In this document: positions 1 through 6,364 of the stretch, piece after piece | Layout: the number at the start of each line of letters is the position of its first letter | Position numbering within the stretch: position 1 is the first letter of the stretch | DNA from: Candidatus Methanophagales archaeon | GTDB lineage: Archaea; Halobacteriota; Syntropharchaeia; Alkanophagales; Methanospirareceae | Reading direction: 5' to 3' | Assembly (NCBI GenBank): GCA_003601795.1 | Contig: PIXU01000050.1 | Coordinates: 1 to 27,159 of the forward strand | Length of the DNA stretch: 27,159 nucleotides | Made by a program: the position numbers and the translations under genes | The notes under the pieces: generated by a model | The model's input: the letters and a program-made list of their open reading frames with translations, nothing else | The model's database searches: none | Told to the model about the DNA's origin: nothing

Positions 1-647
1 CCGGCAGGGCAATTATTTGCTTCAATCACAGCGATCTTGAGGTAGAACGCACGGCACGATTGAAAAAGATTGGTGTCGCGGAGAAAAAAGTCGCGGAGAT
101 ATTGTCTTCGCAGACAGGTAACGAAACGCTAAAAGGCTTGGAGAAGGAGATAAAAGCGGCAATCCGCGGAGTTTCTGATTTTTTTAGGATAAACAACGAT
201 GGGAAAAAAATAACTGTAACGCCTCACGACGAAAATCGAAAAGCAGCAAGGCTTCGAGATGGCAAATGCTTGATTTTCACAACGAATTTTGAGAAAAGTA
301 CGGCGGAGATTATTTCTACGTATTTTGGAAAAGATATCATTGAAAAGATCTTCGATTGCTTCAAAAACTGGTTAGATATGCAGCCGGTAAGGCATTTTGA
401 GGAAGGAAAGATTGACGTTTATATTTTTATCTGCTATCTGGCATATCTGGCTTTGGCGCTGTACAGACATCATTTAGGCGTTTCGGGGTGGGAAGGTGTG
501 GAGGATAGTCTGGATGAACTGGGTAGAATACGAAAAACTACGCTTGATTTTGGGGGAGAAAGGCGTGATAAAATTTCTGTTCTCACTACAGAGCAAAAGG
601 AGATTATCGAAAAGTTGGGGTTTGCGGATAGGCTTTTCGGGTTGTAG
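1..647 (+). CDS. IS4/IS1634-type transposase, C-terminal part (5' end outside window)
   Basis: The reading frame is open from base 3 at the left edge to a TAG stop at 645-647, so the start lies outside the window; the TTG at 60 is only the first start-like codon inside it. The visible part, about 215 residues, resembles the C-terminal third of IS1634-branch DDE transposases. It has a GRAIICFN segment, then a Y-x2-K-x3-E-x6-K signature (YFGKDIIEKIFDCFK) holding the expected catalytic glutamate, then a hydrophobic IFICYLAYLALALYRHHL helix near the end. The family cuts and pastes its own IS by DDE chemistry. The 3' end lies close to a minus-strand gene truncated at 666, which suggests that the element inserted into that gene. 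Whether the transposase is intact cannot be judged here. Confidence 0.85.
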   Translation, partial: GRAIICFNHSDLEVERTARLKKIGVAEKKVAEILSSQTGNETLKGLEKEIKAAIRGVSDFFRINNDGKKITVTPHDENRKAARLRDGKCLIFTTNFEKSTAEIISTYFGKDIIEKIFDCFKNWLDMQPVRHFEEGKIDVYIFICYLAYLALALYRHHLGVSGWEGVEDSLDELGRIRKTTLDFGGERRDKISVLTTEQKEIIEKLGFADRLFGL

Positions 648-665
648 CCTATACAACTCTGAAAG

Positions 666-818
666 TCAGGTTAGAAGTCGGTATTTTTGCCACAAAATGG
701 TATAAAAATAGCATACAAGGTCGTTCGCAGTAAAGAAAAGCGTTGGATAAGATTGAAACTCGCTGCATAGCCTCTCAATTGATTTATCCACAGCCTCAAT
801 TATATCTTGGTGATTCAT
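666..818 (-). pseudogene. N-terminal fragment of an unknown protein, truncated beside the IS
   Basis: An ATG at 818 follows a strong ribosome binding site (GGAGGATAAAGC then ATG), but the frame closes after 50 codons. The peptide begins MNHQDIIEAVDKSIERL and contains YPTLFFTANDLVCYFYTIL. I recall that 'FFTENDI.CY.Y' pattern from the start of longer uncharacterised proteins, often near restriction or mobile genes, but I cannot name the family. The good start signal with an early stop next to the transposase 3' end suggests a gene cut by IS insertion, with the last codons belonging to the IS end. It starts 24 bases from the palindromic element at 844-926, as a cassette gene next to an attC site would. 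Confidence 0.55.
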
Positions 819-843
819 GCTTTATCCTCCATAAAACAATGTC

Positions 844-926
844 GCCTAACGTTCCGGGCGTATCTGAAGTTCCCTGAAGTTTGGACGGAGTGCAGAAGGC
901 ACGGAGCCAGATGCACTCTGTTAGGC
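844..926. repeat. attC-like imperfect palindrome, copy 1
   Basis: The ends are perfect inverted repeats: TCGCCTAAC at 842-850 and GTTAGGCGA at 920-928. Inside them are a second pair of arms (GCGTATCTG near 858-866 and CAGATGCAC near 909-916, imperfect) and a variable centre. This is the layout of integron attC sites: R'' of type RYYYAAC, L'', a variable stem, L', and R' of type GTTRRRY. The 20 bases at 847-866 are identical to 1204-1223 in copy 2. It sits between two minus-strand ORFs. Calling it an attC is inference; an imperfect-palindrome MITE is the alternative. Confidence 0.6.
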
Positions 927-971
927 GAGAGTGAACAAAGGGGCACATTCATAATTAAAGTAATAAAGGAC

Positions 972-1082
972 TTATGGCTCCCTATTTCTCCGCATGGTCA
1001 ACGCCACAAACACCACGGCTGTGACAACAAAGATAATAACAATGAGCCAACCAACTTTCTTTATATAGTTTACCTTCTTCAT
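972..1082 (-). CDS. Small single-span membrane protein, 36 aa, unknown
   Basis: ATG at 1082 to TAA at 972 gives 36 residues: a basic N-terminus (MKKVNYIKKV), about 20 hydrophobic residues (GWLIVIIFVVTAVVFVALTM) and a basic tail (RRNREP). This is a one-helix membrane peptide, probably with the N-terminus inside. A purine run GGGGG lies about 10 bases upstream of the start. The ORF is bracketed by the two palindromic elements and stops 43 bases before copy 1 (on its own strand), as in an integron cassette. No family is recognised. It may be a chance ORF, but the textbook topology and its position favour a real gene. Confidence 0.5.
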   Translation of the reverse strand: MKKVNYIKKVGWLIVIIFVVTAVVFVALTMRRNREP

Positions 1083-1100
1083 GATAATTTAACCCCCTTT

Positions 1101-1120
1101 ATCAGATAGAATATTCTGAT
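1101..1120. promoter_or_regulatory. Palindrome upstream of the small membrane ORF
   Basis: ATCAGA and TCTGAT flank a centre that itself contains the perfect 10-bp palindrome AGAATATTCT (1108-1117). It lies 19-38 bases upstream of the ATG at 1082 on the minus strand, where a promoter or operator would be. Function is inferred from position only. Confidence 0.25.
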
Positions 1121-1200
1121 AGCGATATGCCGAGTTATGTGAAGTGGCTGTCTTATTTGAATCTATCATCTGCGCCCCTAAAGGCGTGCGAGGGAATTGC

Positions 1201-1288
1201 GTATAACGTTCCGGGCGTATCTGGAGCTCCCCGAAGGGAAATTTTGGCGAAGGTGGGCAGCACCGAAGCCAGATACGCTCTGTTAAGC
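1201..1288. repeat. attC-like imperfect palindrome, copy 2
   Basis: The ends are GTATAAC (1201-1207, a degenerate R''-like box) and GTTAAGC (1282-1288, fitting GTTRRRY). The inner arms are perfect over 10 bp: GCGTATCTGG at 1215-1224 and CCAGATACGC at 1269-1278. The centre can form small hairpins: TCCC-CGAA-GGGA, and GGTG with CACC. It is clearly homologous to copy 1 at both ends but diverged in the centre, which is typical of attC sites and also of structured mobile repeats. The pRiA4b-type gene ends 38 bases away. Confidence 0.6.
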
Positions 1289-1326
1289 GAAGGTGCCTTC
1301 ATATCTTATCTTTATTTCGGATCCTT

Positions 1327-1863
1327 TCAGTAAAGTATTTCATCTGCATAGTGATCCTCATGCTCCTTCTCTAGACAATCTTCACATAGAAGCACTTCTC
1401 TTCCTTCCTCTTCTGAGCATTCAATACAAATCCATGTGGCAATGGTCTTCTTTCCTTCTCTCTTGCATCTCTCACAATAACGATACCTTGGCTTGTTCTG
1501 GGAAATCACACGTGGATATTCAGCACCCTCTTCTGGTTCTACCATCTTCTCCAAGGTGATAATTTGCTGGATTTGATCGCCGAAGTCGTAAACATACCCC
1601 AATTTATCACCTTCAGATAAACCAAGCTGCTCAATCCGCATCTCCGCACCACTGCCACCACCATCGGGGTCAATCTCACCAAAGCCGCCCCGTGACCATT
1701 GCCCTATAAAGAATTCACTTAGATGATCCCACGTATCATGATTGAACGCAATACGAATGATATGATCGAAATCAGCGAGTGTCTGGTTACCTTTAATCTC
1801 AATGCGGCGCCAAAGCCCTTTTCGATACTTCAAAGCAACCTTAAATACATACACCTTCTCCAT
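1327..1863 (-). CDS. pRiA4b ORF-3-like protein with C-terminal zinc cross-brace
   Basis: The protein has 178 residues. Residues 1-105 match the pRiA4b ORF-3 / IS1096 TnpR-like fold: VYVFKVALKYRKGLWRRIEI, then QTLADFDHIIRIAFNHDTWDHLSEFF, and LGYVYDFGD. The family is common on mobile DNA and has no settled function. Residues 130-171 form an eight-ligand zinc module: C130-x2-C133, C146-x2-C149, C160-x2-C163, H168-x2-H171, spaced like a B-box or similar cross-brace. The start at 1863 is preceded by a reverse-strand TATA box at 1898-1905. The gene lies between palindrome copy 2 and the half copy at 1912, so it may be a cassette gene. The fold call is firm; the function is unknown. Confidence 0.8.
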   Translation of the reverse strand: MEKVYVFKVALKYRKGLWRRIEIKGNQTLADFDHIIRIAFNHDTWDHLSEFFIGQWSRGGFGEIDPDGGGSGAEMRIEQLGLSEGDKLGYVYDFGDQIQQIITLEKMVEPEEGAEYPRVISQNKPRYRYCERCKREGKKTIATWICIECSEEEGREVLLCEDCLEKEHEDHYADEILY

Positions 1864-1897
1864 AGCTAACCATCTTTACAAAAAATATTATCCTTAG

Positions 1898-1905
1898 TAT
1901 ATAAG
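1898..1905 (-). promoter_or_regulatory. TATA box for the pRiA4b-type gene
   Basis: On the minus strand this reads CTTATATA, 35-42 bases before the ATG at 1863. That is correct for an archaeal promoter with a short leader. It lies immediately inside the half palindrome at 1912-1920. Confidence 0.5.
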
Positions 1906-1911
1906 GCACTT

Positions 1912-1920
1912 TCGCCTAAC
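1912..1920. repeat. Half copy of the attC-like element
   Basis: TCGCCTAAC recurs here exactly as at 842-850, followed by GGTTCGCGGATAAA. No matching GTTAGGC half is found in the next several hundred bases, so the element looks broken. It bounds the pRiA4b-type gene on its promoter side. Confidence 0.4.
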
Positions 1921-2273
1921 GGTTCGCGGATAAAAGAAGTTGCAAGGCAATTTGGGCTTTTCAGCAATAACCAGCATTTCAAAATCTTCAGTTGTAGTTT
2001 ATCATTCCTTGAAAAGGCTCCAAGTTTTACTCCATAAATATCAATTTTTAGTCGTGTTTCAAGATCTGAAGTTGAAATTATATTTGCTGGAGGTGAATTT
2101 TAACTGATGATGAAACACCACCAATTATTTAAAGCCTAATGTTTTAGTAAAGTCGTCTCTACTCAATCTGAATCGGCTAGGAGTAGCACCTCTTCCCTTT
2201 GAATACATGAGATTCAAAAAATTAGTTTTTAAAATAGCTAAAATACCCCCACGGATTTATACCTTTTTGGGGT
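1921..2273. other. Gene-free stretch
   Basis: AT-rich sequence of about 350 bases with stops in all frames and no recognisable RNA gene. It separates the half palindrome from the HsdR-N-like fragment and looks like eroded mobile DNA. Confidence 0.4.
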
Positions 2274-2519
2274 CTAAATACTATAAATTCTTGGCTCCCG
2301 CCGAGGGACTATTACTTCAAGGTCAATCCTCGCCTCAGGATACTTATACTTAGTTATAAGCTCGGTGTAGTATGATGCTCTAACAAGTTCTTCAGGATCA
2401 GTAATCTTGTAACCTTTCCTAATCGCAACGTATTCGACTTTATTTTCACCAACCTTGAGGAGCCCTTTTTCTTCACCAAGGCTGATAATTTCTTCAGTAG
2501 TTTTGTATTCTTTTACCAT
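2274..2519 (-). CDS. Lone N-terminal domain like those of restriction/N-6 DNA methylase proteins (probable remnant)
   Basis: The ATG at 2519 is preferred over the GTG at 2528 because GGGTGATC precedes it at ribosome binding distance. The product is 81 residues: MVKEYKTTEEIISLGEEKG, then ITDPEELVRASYYTELITKYKYP, then ARIDLEVIVPRREP. This resembles the short N-terminal domain of type I restriction R subunits and related N-6 DNA methylases ('PEE.VR..Y...L...Y.YP..RI.LE..VP'), which is normally followed by a nuclease or methylase core. Here the frame stops just after the VPRREP motif, so it is probably a truncated relic. A free-standing small protein is possible. Confidence 0.55.
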   Translation of the reverse strand: MVKEYKTTEEIISLGEEKGLLKVGENKVEYVAIRKGYKITDPEELVRASYYTELITKYKYPEARIDLEVIVPRREPRIYSI

Positions 2520-2549
2520 ATTGATCACCCAACAATCCTTCTCCTTTTT

Positions 2550-2630
2550 TTATGCCGCCACGCAAAACTCCGTTGTTTTACTGCTCTTATGCCCTAAAAG
2601 CTCTTGAATATATCTTAAATCTCGGTCTTT
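2550..2630 (-). pseudogene. Tyrosine recombinase (integrase) C-terminal scrap
   Basis: Between two in-frame stops this strand encodes KDRDLRYIQELLGHKSSKTT followed by EFCVAA and a stop. The segment R-D-L-R-Y-I-Q-E-L-L-G-H-K-S-S-K-T-T is a very characteristic part of XerC/D-like and archaeal tyrosine recombinases, containing the conserved catalytic LGH histidine. The nucleophilic tyrosine that should follow in an 'IYTHVS'-like segment is missing (EFCVAA). No start codon and no upstream domain remain, so it is a dead fragment. It lies about 100 bases beyond the uS17 stop, at the end of the ribosomal cluster. Confidence 0.7.
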
Positions 2631-2651
2631 TTATCTCATACCCAAACCCCC

Positions 2652-2663
2652 GCTTCGCGAAGC
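2652..2663. repeat. 12-bp perfect palindrome GCTTCGCGAAGC
   Basis: A perfect palindrome lies between the uS17 stop and the integrase scrap. It could be a transcript-end hairpin for the ribosomal operon or a recombinase site; the sequence does not decide. Confidence 0.3.
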
Positions 2664-2736
2664 TGATATTTGCCATTTCGCTCTCCATCGGCACCTCAGA
2701 AAGCTTACGAATTTCTATCGCAACCGCATCTATTGA

Positions 2737-3060
2737 TCACGATGCTCGCTTCTCCACTACCACAAAGCTTTTCGTCTTGCTTAATGGGCGGCACTCTGCT
2801 ATCCTCACCACATCTCCTACCTTTGCATCTATACAAGGCGGATTATGTGCATGTATCTTTGACCTTCTCTTTTCATACCGTTCATATTTTCTTATCTTCT
2901 TCAGATAAGACCTCAAAACGACAACGGTCTTCGGTGCTTTATCACTTACTACCACGCCCTCTATAATTTGTCCTCTTACCGGTAACTTACCGTGAAATGG
3001 GCAATTTTCATCTTCGCATTCCTTCGCTGGCAGCCGAACATCTATCCCGATCTCTCTCAT
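2737..3060 (-). CDS. rps17: Small-subunit ribosomal protein uS17
   Basis: The protein has 107 residues, the usual archaeal length. It starts [20 protein letters not shown] and holds an OB-fold body with [21 protein letters not shown], the KIHAHNPP segment and [22 protein letters not shown]. It binds 16S rRNA early in small-subunit assembly. It begins 2 bases after the rnp1 stop, so it is translated with the upstream genes. It is the last gene of this ribosomal run: uL14, uL24, eS4 and uL5, which usually follow in archaea, are not here, and integrase debris follows instead. Confidence 0.95.
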   Translation of the reverse strand: MREIGIDVRLPAKECEDENCPFHGKLPVRGQIIEGVVVSDKAPKTVVVLRSYLKKIRKYERYEKRRSKIHAHNPPCIDAKVGDVVRIAECRPLSKTKSFVVVEKRAS

Positions 3061-3062
3061 TT

Positions 3063-3335
3063 TTACTTCTTTATCCTGTCTCCAGGTCTTGAAACAAGCA
3101 TATCTCCCCTTACTCTTACTTTAACCCCTTCTTCGGGCAGTTCAAAAATAAATACATTTTCTGCTTTTGATATCTTCTTTTCCTTTCCCGGCTCATTCTC
3201 TATAACTAACATATTTCTCGTCTCGTCTACCACAAATCCACAAAGCCCCCTCGCACTACTATTCCTGCTTTCTTCCACTTCTGCTTTTAATCCTATCAGC
3301 TCGTGCAGCAATATATTACCCGGATTTATTTTCAT
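3063..3335 (-). CDS. rnp1: RNase P protein component 1 (Rnp1/Pop4/Rpp29)
   Basis: The protein has 90 residues: [20 protein letters not shown], then [17 protein letters not shown] and an Sm-like barrel ending [18 protein letters not shown]. It is a protein subunit of archaeal RNase P, which removes 5' leaders from pre-tRNA. Its place between eIF1 and uS17 is the standard archaeal order. The ATG overlaps the eIF1 stop by 4 bases (3332-3335), indicating translational coupling. Confidence 0.93.
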   Translation of the reverse strand: MKINPGNILLHELIGLKAEVEESRNSSARGLCGFVVDETRNMLVIENEPGKEKKISKAENVFIFELPEEGVKVRVRGDMLVSRPGDRIKK

Positions 3336-3637
3336 TTTTCTCCTTCTAAGGTATATCCCATCTCACGCAGCGTTTTCTTTACCAGTTCTTCTTGATCTCC
3401 CTGTAATTCAACGCATCCCGCTTTTACCGTGCCACCGCATGCACATCGCGACTTCAGTTCTTTCGACAGCACCTTTAGATCCACTTCTTTCTCATTTATT
3501 CCTTTTATCACCGTGGTAATTTTCCCAAATCTTCTTTTCACCGTTGACACCTTTACCATTTGCTGCTCTTTTGCTATCTCCTTGCAAATACATAAGTCCT
3601 TTGGCAATCCGCATTTAGGGCAAACTTCCATGCTCAT
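3332..3637 (-). CDS. Translation initiation factor eIF1/SUI1 homologue
   Basis: The protein has 101 residues. An N-terminal zinc-finger-like part, CPKCGLPKDLCIC (C6, C9, C16, C18), precedes the SUI1 domain with VKRRFGKITTVIKGI and SRCACGGTVKAGCVELQGDQ. The factor helps the small subunit select the start codon. It overlaps the uL29 stop and the rnp1 start by 4 bases each, so the three are likely coupled. The zinc finger plus SUI1 layout is the normal archaeal form. Confidence 0.93.
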   Translation of the reverse strand: MSMEVCPKCGLPKDLCICKEIAKEQQMVKVSTVKRRFGKITTVIKGINEKEVDLKVLSKELKSRCACGGTVKAGCVELQGDQEELVKKTLREMGYTLEGEK

Positions 3638-3846
3638 TTCCCCTTTTCCCTTTCTAATTCTCCTTCAACCGTTTTTATCTTCGCTATTGTTCTTCTTATC
3701 TCCCTCAATCTGCCCGGATTCTCCAGTGCGCCACCTGTGGCTATTACCCCGCGCTCACGCAATAAATCAGTCATTAAACTCTCCAACTCCTCCTTCCTTT
3801 CTTTTTCACTCATCTTTCTTATTTCATCAATTCTAAATATGCTCAT
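3634..3846 (-). CDS. rpl29: Large-subunit ribosomal protein uL29
   Basis: The protein has 70 residues and begins MSIFRIDEIRKMSEKERKEE, with the family motif at NPGRLREIRRTIAKIKT. It is a small two-helix protein near the peptide exit tunnel. It overlaps the uS3 stop by 4 bases and the eIF1 start by 4 bases. Confidence 0.93.
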   Translation of the reverse strand: MSIFRIDEIRKMSEKERKEELESLMTDLLRERGVIATGGALENPGRLREIRRTIAKIKTVEGELEREKGK

Positions 3847-4496
3847 TCTCCCTCTTCCTTTCCTTTTCCTTCTTTATCCTCTATCTTTTCCTTTTCTTCT
3901 TTATTTACCGCTACCATGCGAAGAGCATCGGGTACTTTGGCATCTGGCTTTACTATCCTTACCCTCACACCTATAACTCCTGATTTTACTTTTGCTATTG
4001 CATATCCATGATCTACTATTTCTTCTGCTACCGCGCCGCAATGTTTTATATACCCATCCACCATCTTCTCCATACGCCCTCGTGGTCCTTTGAGCTTTCC
4101 TGACATAATAATCTCGCAACCTAACGCACCTTTATCCATTATTCTTTGCAGCGTTGACCTACCCGCCCTTCTGAAATGCCATCCTCGCTCTATAAGCTTT
4201 GCGAGTCTATTAGCCATCAAAGGCGCGCTCAGGTCTGGCACCGCTATGGGTTGCACATCTATTTGCGGGTTATCCAGCTCTTGCCTCCTGTTTATGTCGT
4301 CTGTCAGCCTTTTTATTCGTCGCCCATCTTTTCCTATTATCATCCCCGGCTTCTCCACACTCACTGTTATCTGCGTGCCCATTGGCGTCCTTTTTATATC
4401 CATTCCTCCATACCCTGCCCTATCCAACTCCTTCCTGAAATATTCGTCCATTCTCACCTTCTTTATCCCGTTCCTCACAAAAATCTTCTCTATCAC
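3843..4496 (-). CDS. rps3: Small-subunit ribosomal protein uS3
   Basis: The protein has 217 residues. The KH domain comes first, with the nucleic-acid loop GMIIGKDGRRI near residue 55. The C-terminal domain follows with GRAGRSTLQRIMDKGALGCE-like features and KVKSGVIGVRVRIVKPDA. The last 20 residues are a Lys/Glu-rich tail (EKEKIEDKEGKGKEEGE), a common archaeal extension. uS3 forms part of the mRNA entry site. It starts 8 bases after the uL22 stop. Confidence 0.95.
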   Translation of the reverse strand: MIEKIFVRNGIKKVRMDEYFRKELDRAGYGGMDIKRTPMGTQITVSVEKPGMIIGKDGRRIKRLTDDINRRQELDNPQIDVQPIAVPDLSAPLMANRLAKLIERGWHFRRAGRSTLQRIMDKGALGCEIIMSGKLKGPRGRMEKMVDGYIKHCGAVAEEIVDHGYAIAKVKSGVIGVRVRIVKPDAKVPDALRMVAVNKEEKEKIEDKEGKGKEEGE

Positions 4497-4504
4497 TTTT
4501 TTCC

Positions 4505-4984
4505 CTAACTCCCCTCTTCCTTCAACACCATTTCAATAGTGACCGTGTCTGTATTCTTAGGTGTAGTACGACCAAAAGCCCGTGGCATTGCTCCTTTTAT
4601 CGTGCGTCCTTTCTTCGTGGATACATGCCATATCCTCATCGCCTCTGAGTCAAGCCCTTTGTATTCGGCATTCCCCTTCGCATTTCTTATCAATTTTAGT
4701 ATCTCCTCACTTGCCTTTACCGGGTATCTCCCAGCATACCACTTCTTTAGTCCTCTTCGATGTGCAACTTTCTTTTTATGCCGTTTAAAAGGAATTGCCA
4801 CACGCTTTTCCAGCACTGCCTCCAGGTATGCCTCTGCCTCTTCCACTTTCTTCCCCTTTATCGCTCTGCACACTTCGAGCGCATGCTTTGGAGATATGTG
4901 AGCTTCGTAAACCATTGCCTTTGCAGTCGTTTCCGGATCAACCCCGGTTTCAATTCCATCCATGCAAAATTTTACCCTGCCCAT
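4505..4984 (-). CDS. rpl22: Large-subunit ribosomal protein uL22
   Basis: The protein has 159 residues. It has AMVYEAHISPKHALEVCRAI near the start, the basic AHRRGLKKWYAGRYPVKA segment, and the tunnel-lining hairpin around GRTIKGAMPRAFGRTTPKN. It binds 23S rRNA and lines the nascent-chain exit. It sits between uS19 and uS3 as in other archaea. Confidence 0.95.
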   Translation of the reverse strand: MGRVKFCMDGIETGVDPETTAKAMVYEAHISPKHALEVCRAIKGKKVEEAEAYLEAVLEKRVAIPFKRHKKKVAHRRGLKKWYAGRYPVKASEEILKLIRNAKGNAEYKGLDSEAMRIWHVSTKKGRTIKGAMPRAFGRTTPKNTDTVTIEMVLKEEGS

Positions 4985-5005
4985 CTTCTGTTCTCTTCTT
5001 TTTTT

Positions 5006-5428
5006 CTACTTCAGTGGCACGTATTTTGAAGACCTCGTAGCTCCAACACCCGCAGCACCGTGCAATACTTTCTTTCGTGTTAATGCAAACTCGCCCAGAT
5101 AGTGCCCGATCATCTCCGGCTTTATCTCTACGTAATCAAAGCTTTTTCCGTTGTGTATACCTATCTTCTTCCCCACCATGCTTGGCAGCACGATGGCATC
5201 TCGTAGATGTGTTTTGACGCTTTCCTTTTCTGACTTAAGTTCCTCCAGCAATCTCTCCTCTTTCTCTCTCAATTCCCTCTTCAATTTCCTTCGCTGCCTC
5301 GCCTTCATCAATTCTGCCAAATCTTCGAACTTCATTTTCTTCAGCTTCGCCAGCGTATATCCACGATATGTGAACTCTTCTTCCTCCTTTTTGAGTGTAG
5401 TCTTTGCTTTAGCTTTCTTCTTTGCCAT
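5006..5428 (-). CDS. rps19: Small-subunit ribosomal protein uS19
   Basis: The ATG at 5428 gives 140 residues beginning [19 protein letters not shown]. It is preferred over the longer frame from 5506 because AGAGGA lies just upstream and the longer N-terminus would translate promoter sequence. The conserved core is at the C-terminus: [20 protein letters not shown], then [15 protein letters not shown] and a [12 protein letters not shown] end. It binds 16S rRNA at the subunit head. A gap of 186 bases from uL2 and its own TATA box suggest a separate transcript. Confidence 0.95.
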   Translation of the reverse strand: MAKKKAKAKTTLKKEEEEFTYRGYTLAKLKKMKFEDLAELMKARQRRKLKRELREKEERLLEELKSEKESVKTHLRDAIVLPSMVGKKIGIHNGKSFDYVEIKPEMIGHYLGEFALTRKKVLHGAAGVGATRSSKYVPLK

Positions 5429-5467
5429 TTTCCTCTTACACCATATATATAATCTATGCTTTGTAGT

Positions 5468-5475
5468 CTTATAAA
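5468..5475 (-). promoter_or_regulatory. Likely promoter for uS19 and downstream genes
   Basis: The minus strand reads TTTATAAG here, 40-47 bases before the uS19 ATG. This gives a short leader containing AGAGGA. A second AT-rich box at 5443-5452 lies too close to the start codon to serve. Confidence 0.45.
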
Positions 5476-5519
5476 TCCAAAACTCTATAATATAATTGAA
5501 ACCCAATAACCAAACTCAA

Positions 5520-5540
5520 ATGACAAAAAGGTTTTTTGTT
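5520..5540 (-). terminator. Possible terminator after uL2
   Basis: On the minus strand ACAAAAAA and a T-run (CCTTTTTGT) can pair as a weak hairpin rich in T. It lies in the uL2-uS19 gap, between the uL2 stop and the uS19 promoter. Confidence 0.3.
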
Positions 5541-5614
5541 TTGAATTTAGATATCTGGACAGGATTTGATAATTAGGATTTAGGATTTTCCACAACTTAT
5601 CTACCCCCCGCATC

Positions 5615-6343
5615 TCACCTCTTTCCAGTTCTTTTTGCCGCTATGCTCCCTACTTTCCTTCCTGGCGGTGCACCCCTTCCGGGCGTCTTAGACTTGCCAA
5701 CGTGTTGATGACCACCACCCCCGAACGGATGGTCAACGGGATTCATTGCAACCCCCCTTACCGTGGGGTATTTTGCAGCTCTTGCCTTCATCTTATGATA
5801 TTTCTTCCCTGCTTTTACAAAAGGTTTTTCCGTCCGACCTCCACCGGCAACAACTCCTATCGTGGCGAAACAATCTGAAGACAGCCATTTCTTCTTCCCG
5901 CTCGGCATCACCACAAGCGTTTTTCCTGTTTCTTGCTCGTGTGCTAACACGGTAGCAAAATTACCTGAAGCCCTTGCAAACTTTCCTCCATCGTTTGGTC
6001 TTCCTTCTACGTTACAAATCGTAAATCCTTCCGGAATACAGCGAAGAGGCAAAGTATTTCCTGTTTTTATCCCCGCTGATTCGCCATAGACCATCTCATC
6101 ACCTTCTCCAACGCCCTCTGGTACGATTACAAATCTGTATCCCATTTGTTTCCCTTCTTCTACTCGTATTCGTGCAATGGGCGCACTCCTTGCAGGGTCG
6201 TGCACTATTTCCTCGACCACCCCTGATACAGTCTCGCACTTATTCGCCTTCACATGTTCAAGATTTCCTTTGTATTTGTGTGAAGGAGCCCGAAAAGTGG
6301 GAGATCCTCTTCCTCTCCGCTGCGCTATTATTCTCTTTCCCAT
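5615..6343 (-). CDS. rpl2: Large-subunit ribosomal protein uL2
   Basis: The protein has 242 residues and begins MGKRIIAQRRGRGSPTFRAP. It has the conserved ARSAPIARIRVEEG segment, a KKWLSSDCFATIGVVAGGG stretch, and the peptidyl-transferase-region loop VRGVAMNPVDHPFGGGGHQH near residues 196-215. A basic tail ends KRTGKR. uL2 is needed for subunit joining and for the peptidyl transferase centre. It starts 21 bases after the uL23 stop. Confidence 0.96.
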   Translation of the reverse strand: MGKRIIAQRRGRGSPTFRAPSHKYKGNLEHVKANKCETVSGVVEEIVHDPARSAPIARIRVEEGKQMGYRFVIVPEGVGEGDEMVYGESAGIKTGNTLPLRCIPEGFTICNVEGRPNDGGKFARASGNFATVLAHEQETGKTLVVMPSGKKKWLSSDCFATIGVVAGGGRTEKPFVKAGKKYHKMKARAAKYPTVRGVAMNPVDHPFGGGGHQHVGKSKTPGRGAPPGRKVGSIAAKRTGKR

Positions 6344-6364
6344 TTTTTGTCTCCTCTCCGTAAC

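Noticed and set aside
807..1109. A 100-codon plus-strand open frame across palindrome copy 1
   Set aside because: It runs through the palindrome and antisense to the membrane-peptide ORF, with no start signal or family resemblance.
2100..2175. Possible C/D box RNA: ATGATGA near 2105 and CTGA near 2169
   Set aside because: No D' and C' boxes, no terminal stem and no convincing guide sequence; short boxes like these occur by chance.
2590..2736. In-frame continuation of about 49 codons after the uS17 TGA
   Set aside because: The uS17 protein is complete at the TGA and the extension has no family resemblance. It overlaps the integrase scrap in another frame, so readthrough is not supported.
5429..5506. 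N-terminal extension of uS19 by 26 codons
   Set aside because: It would translate the TATA region and ribosome binding site; the start at 5428 fits the family.
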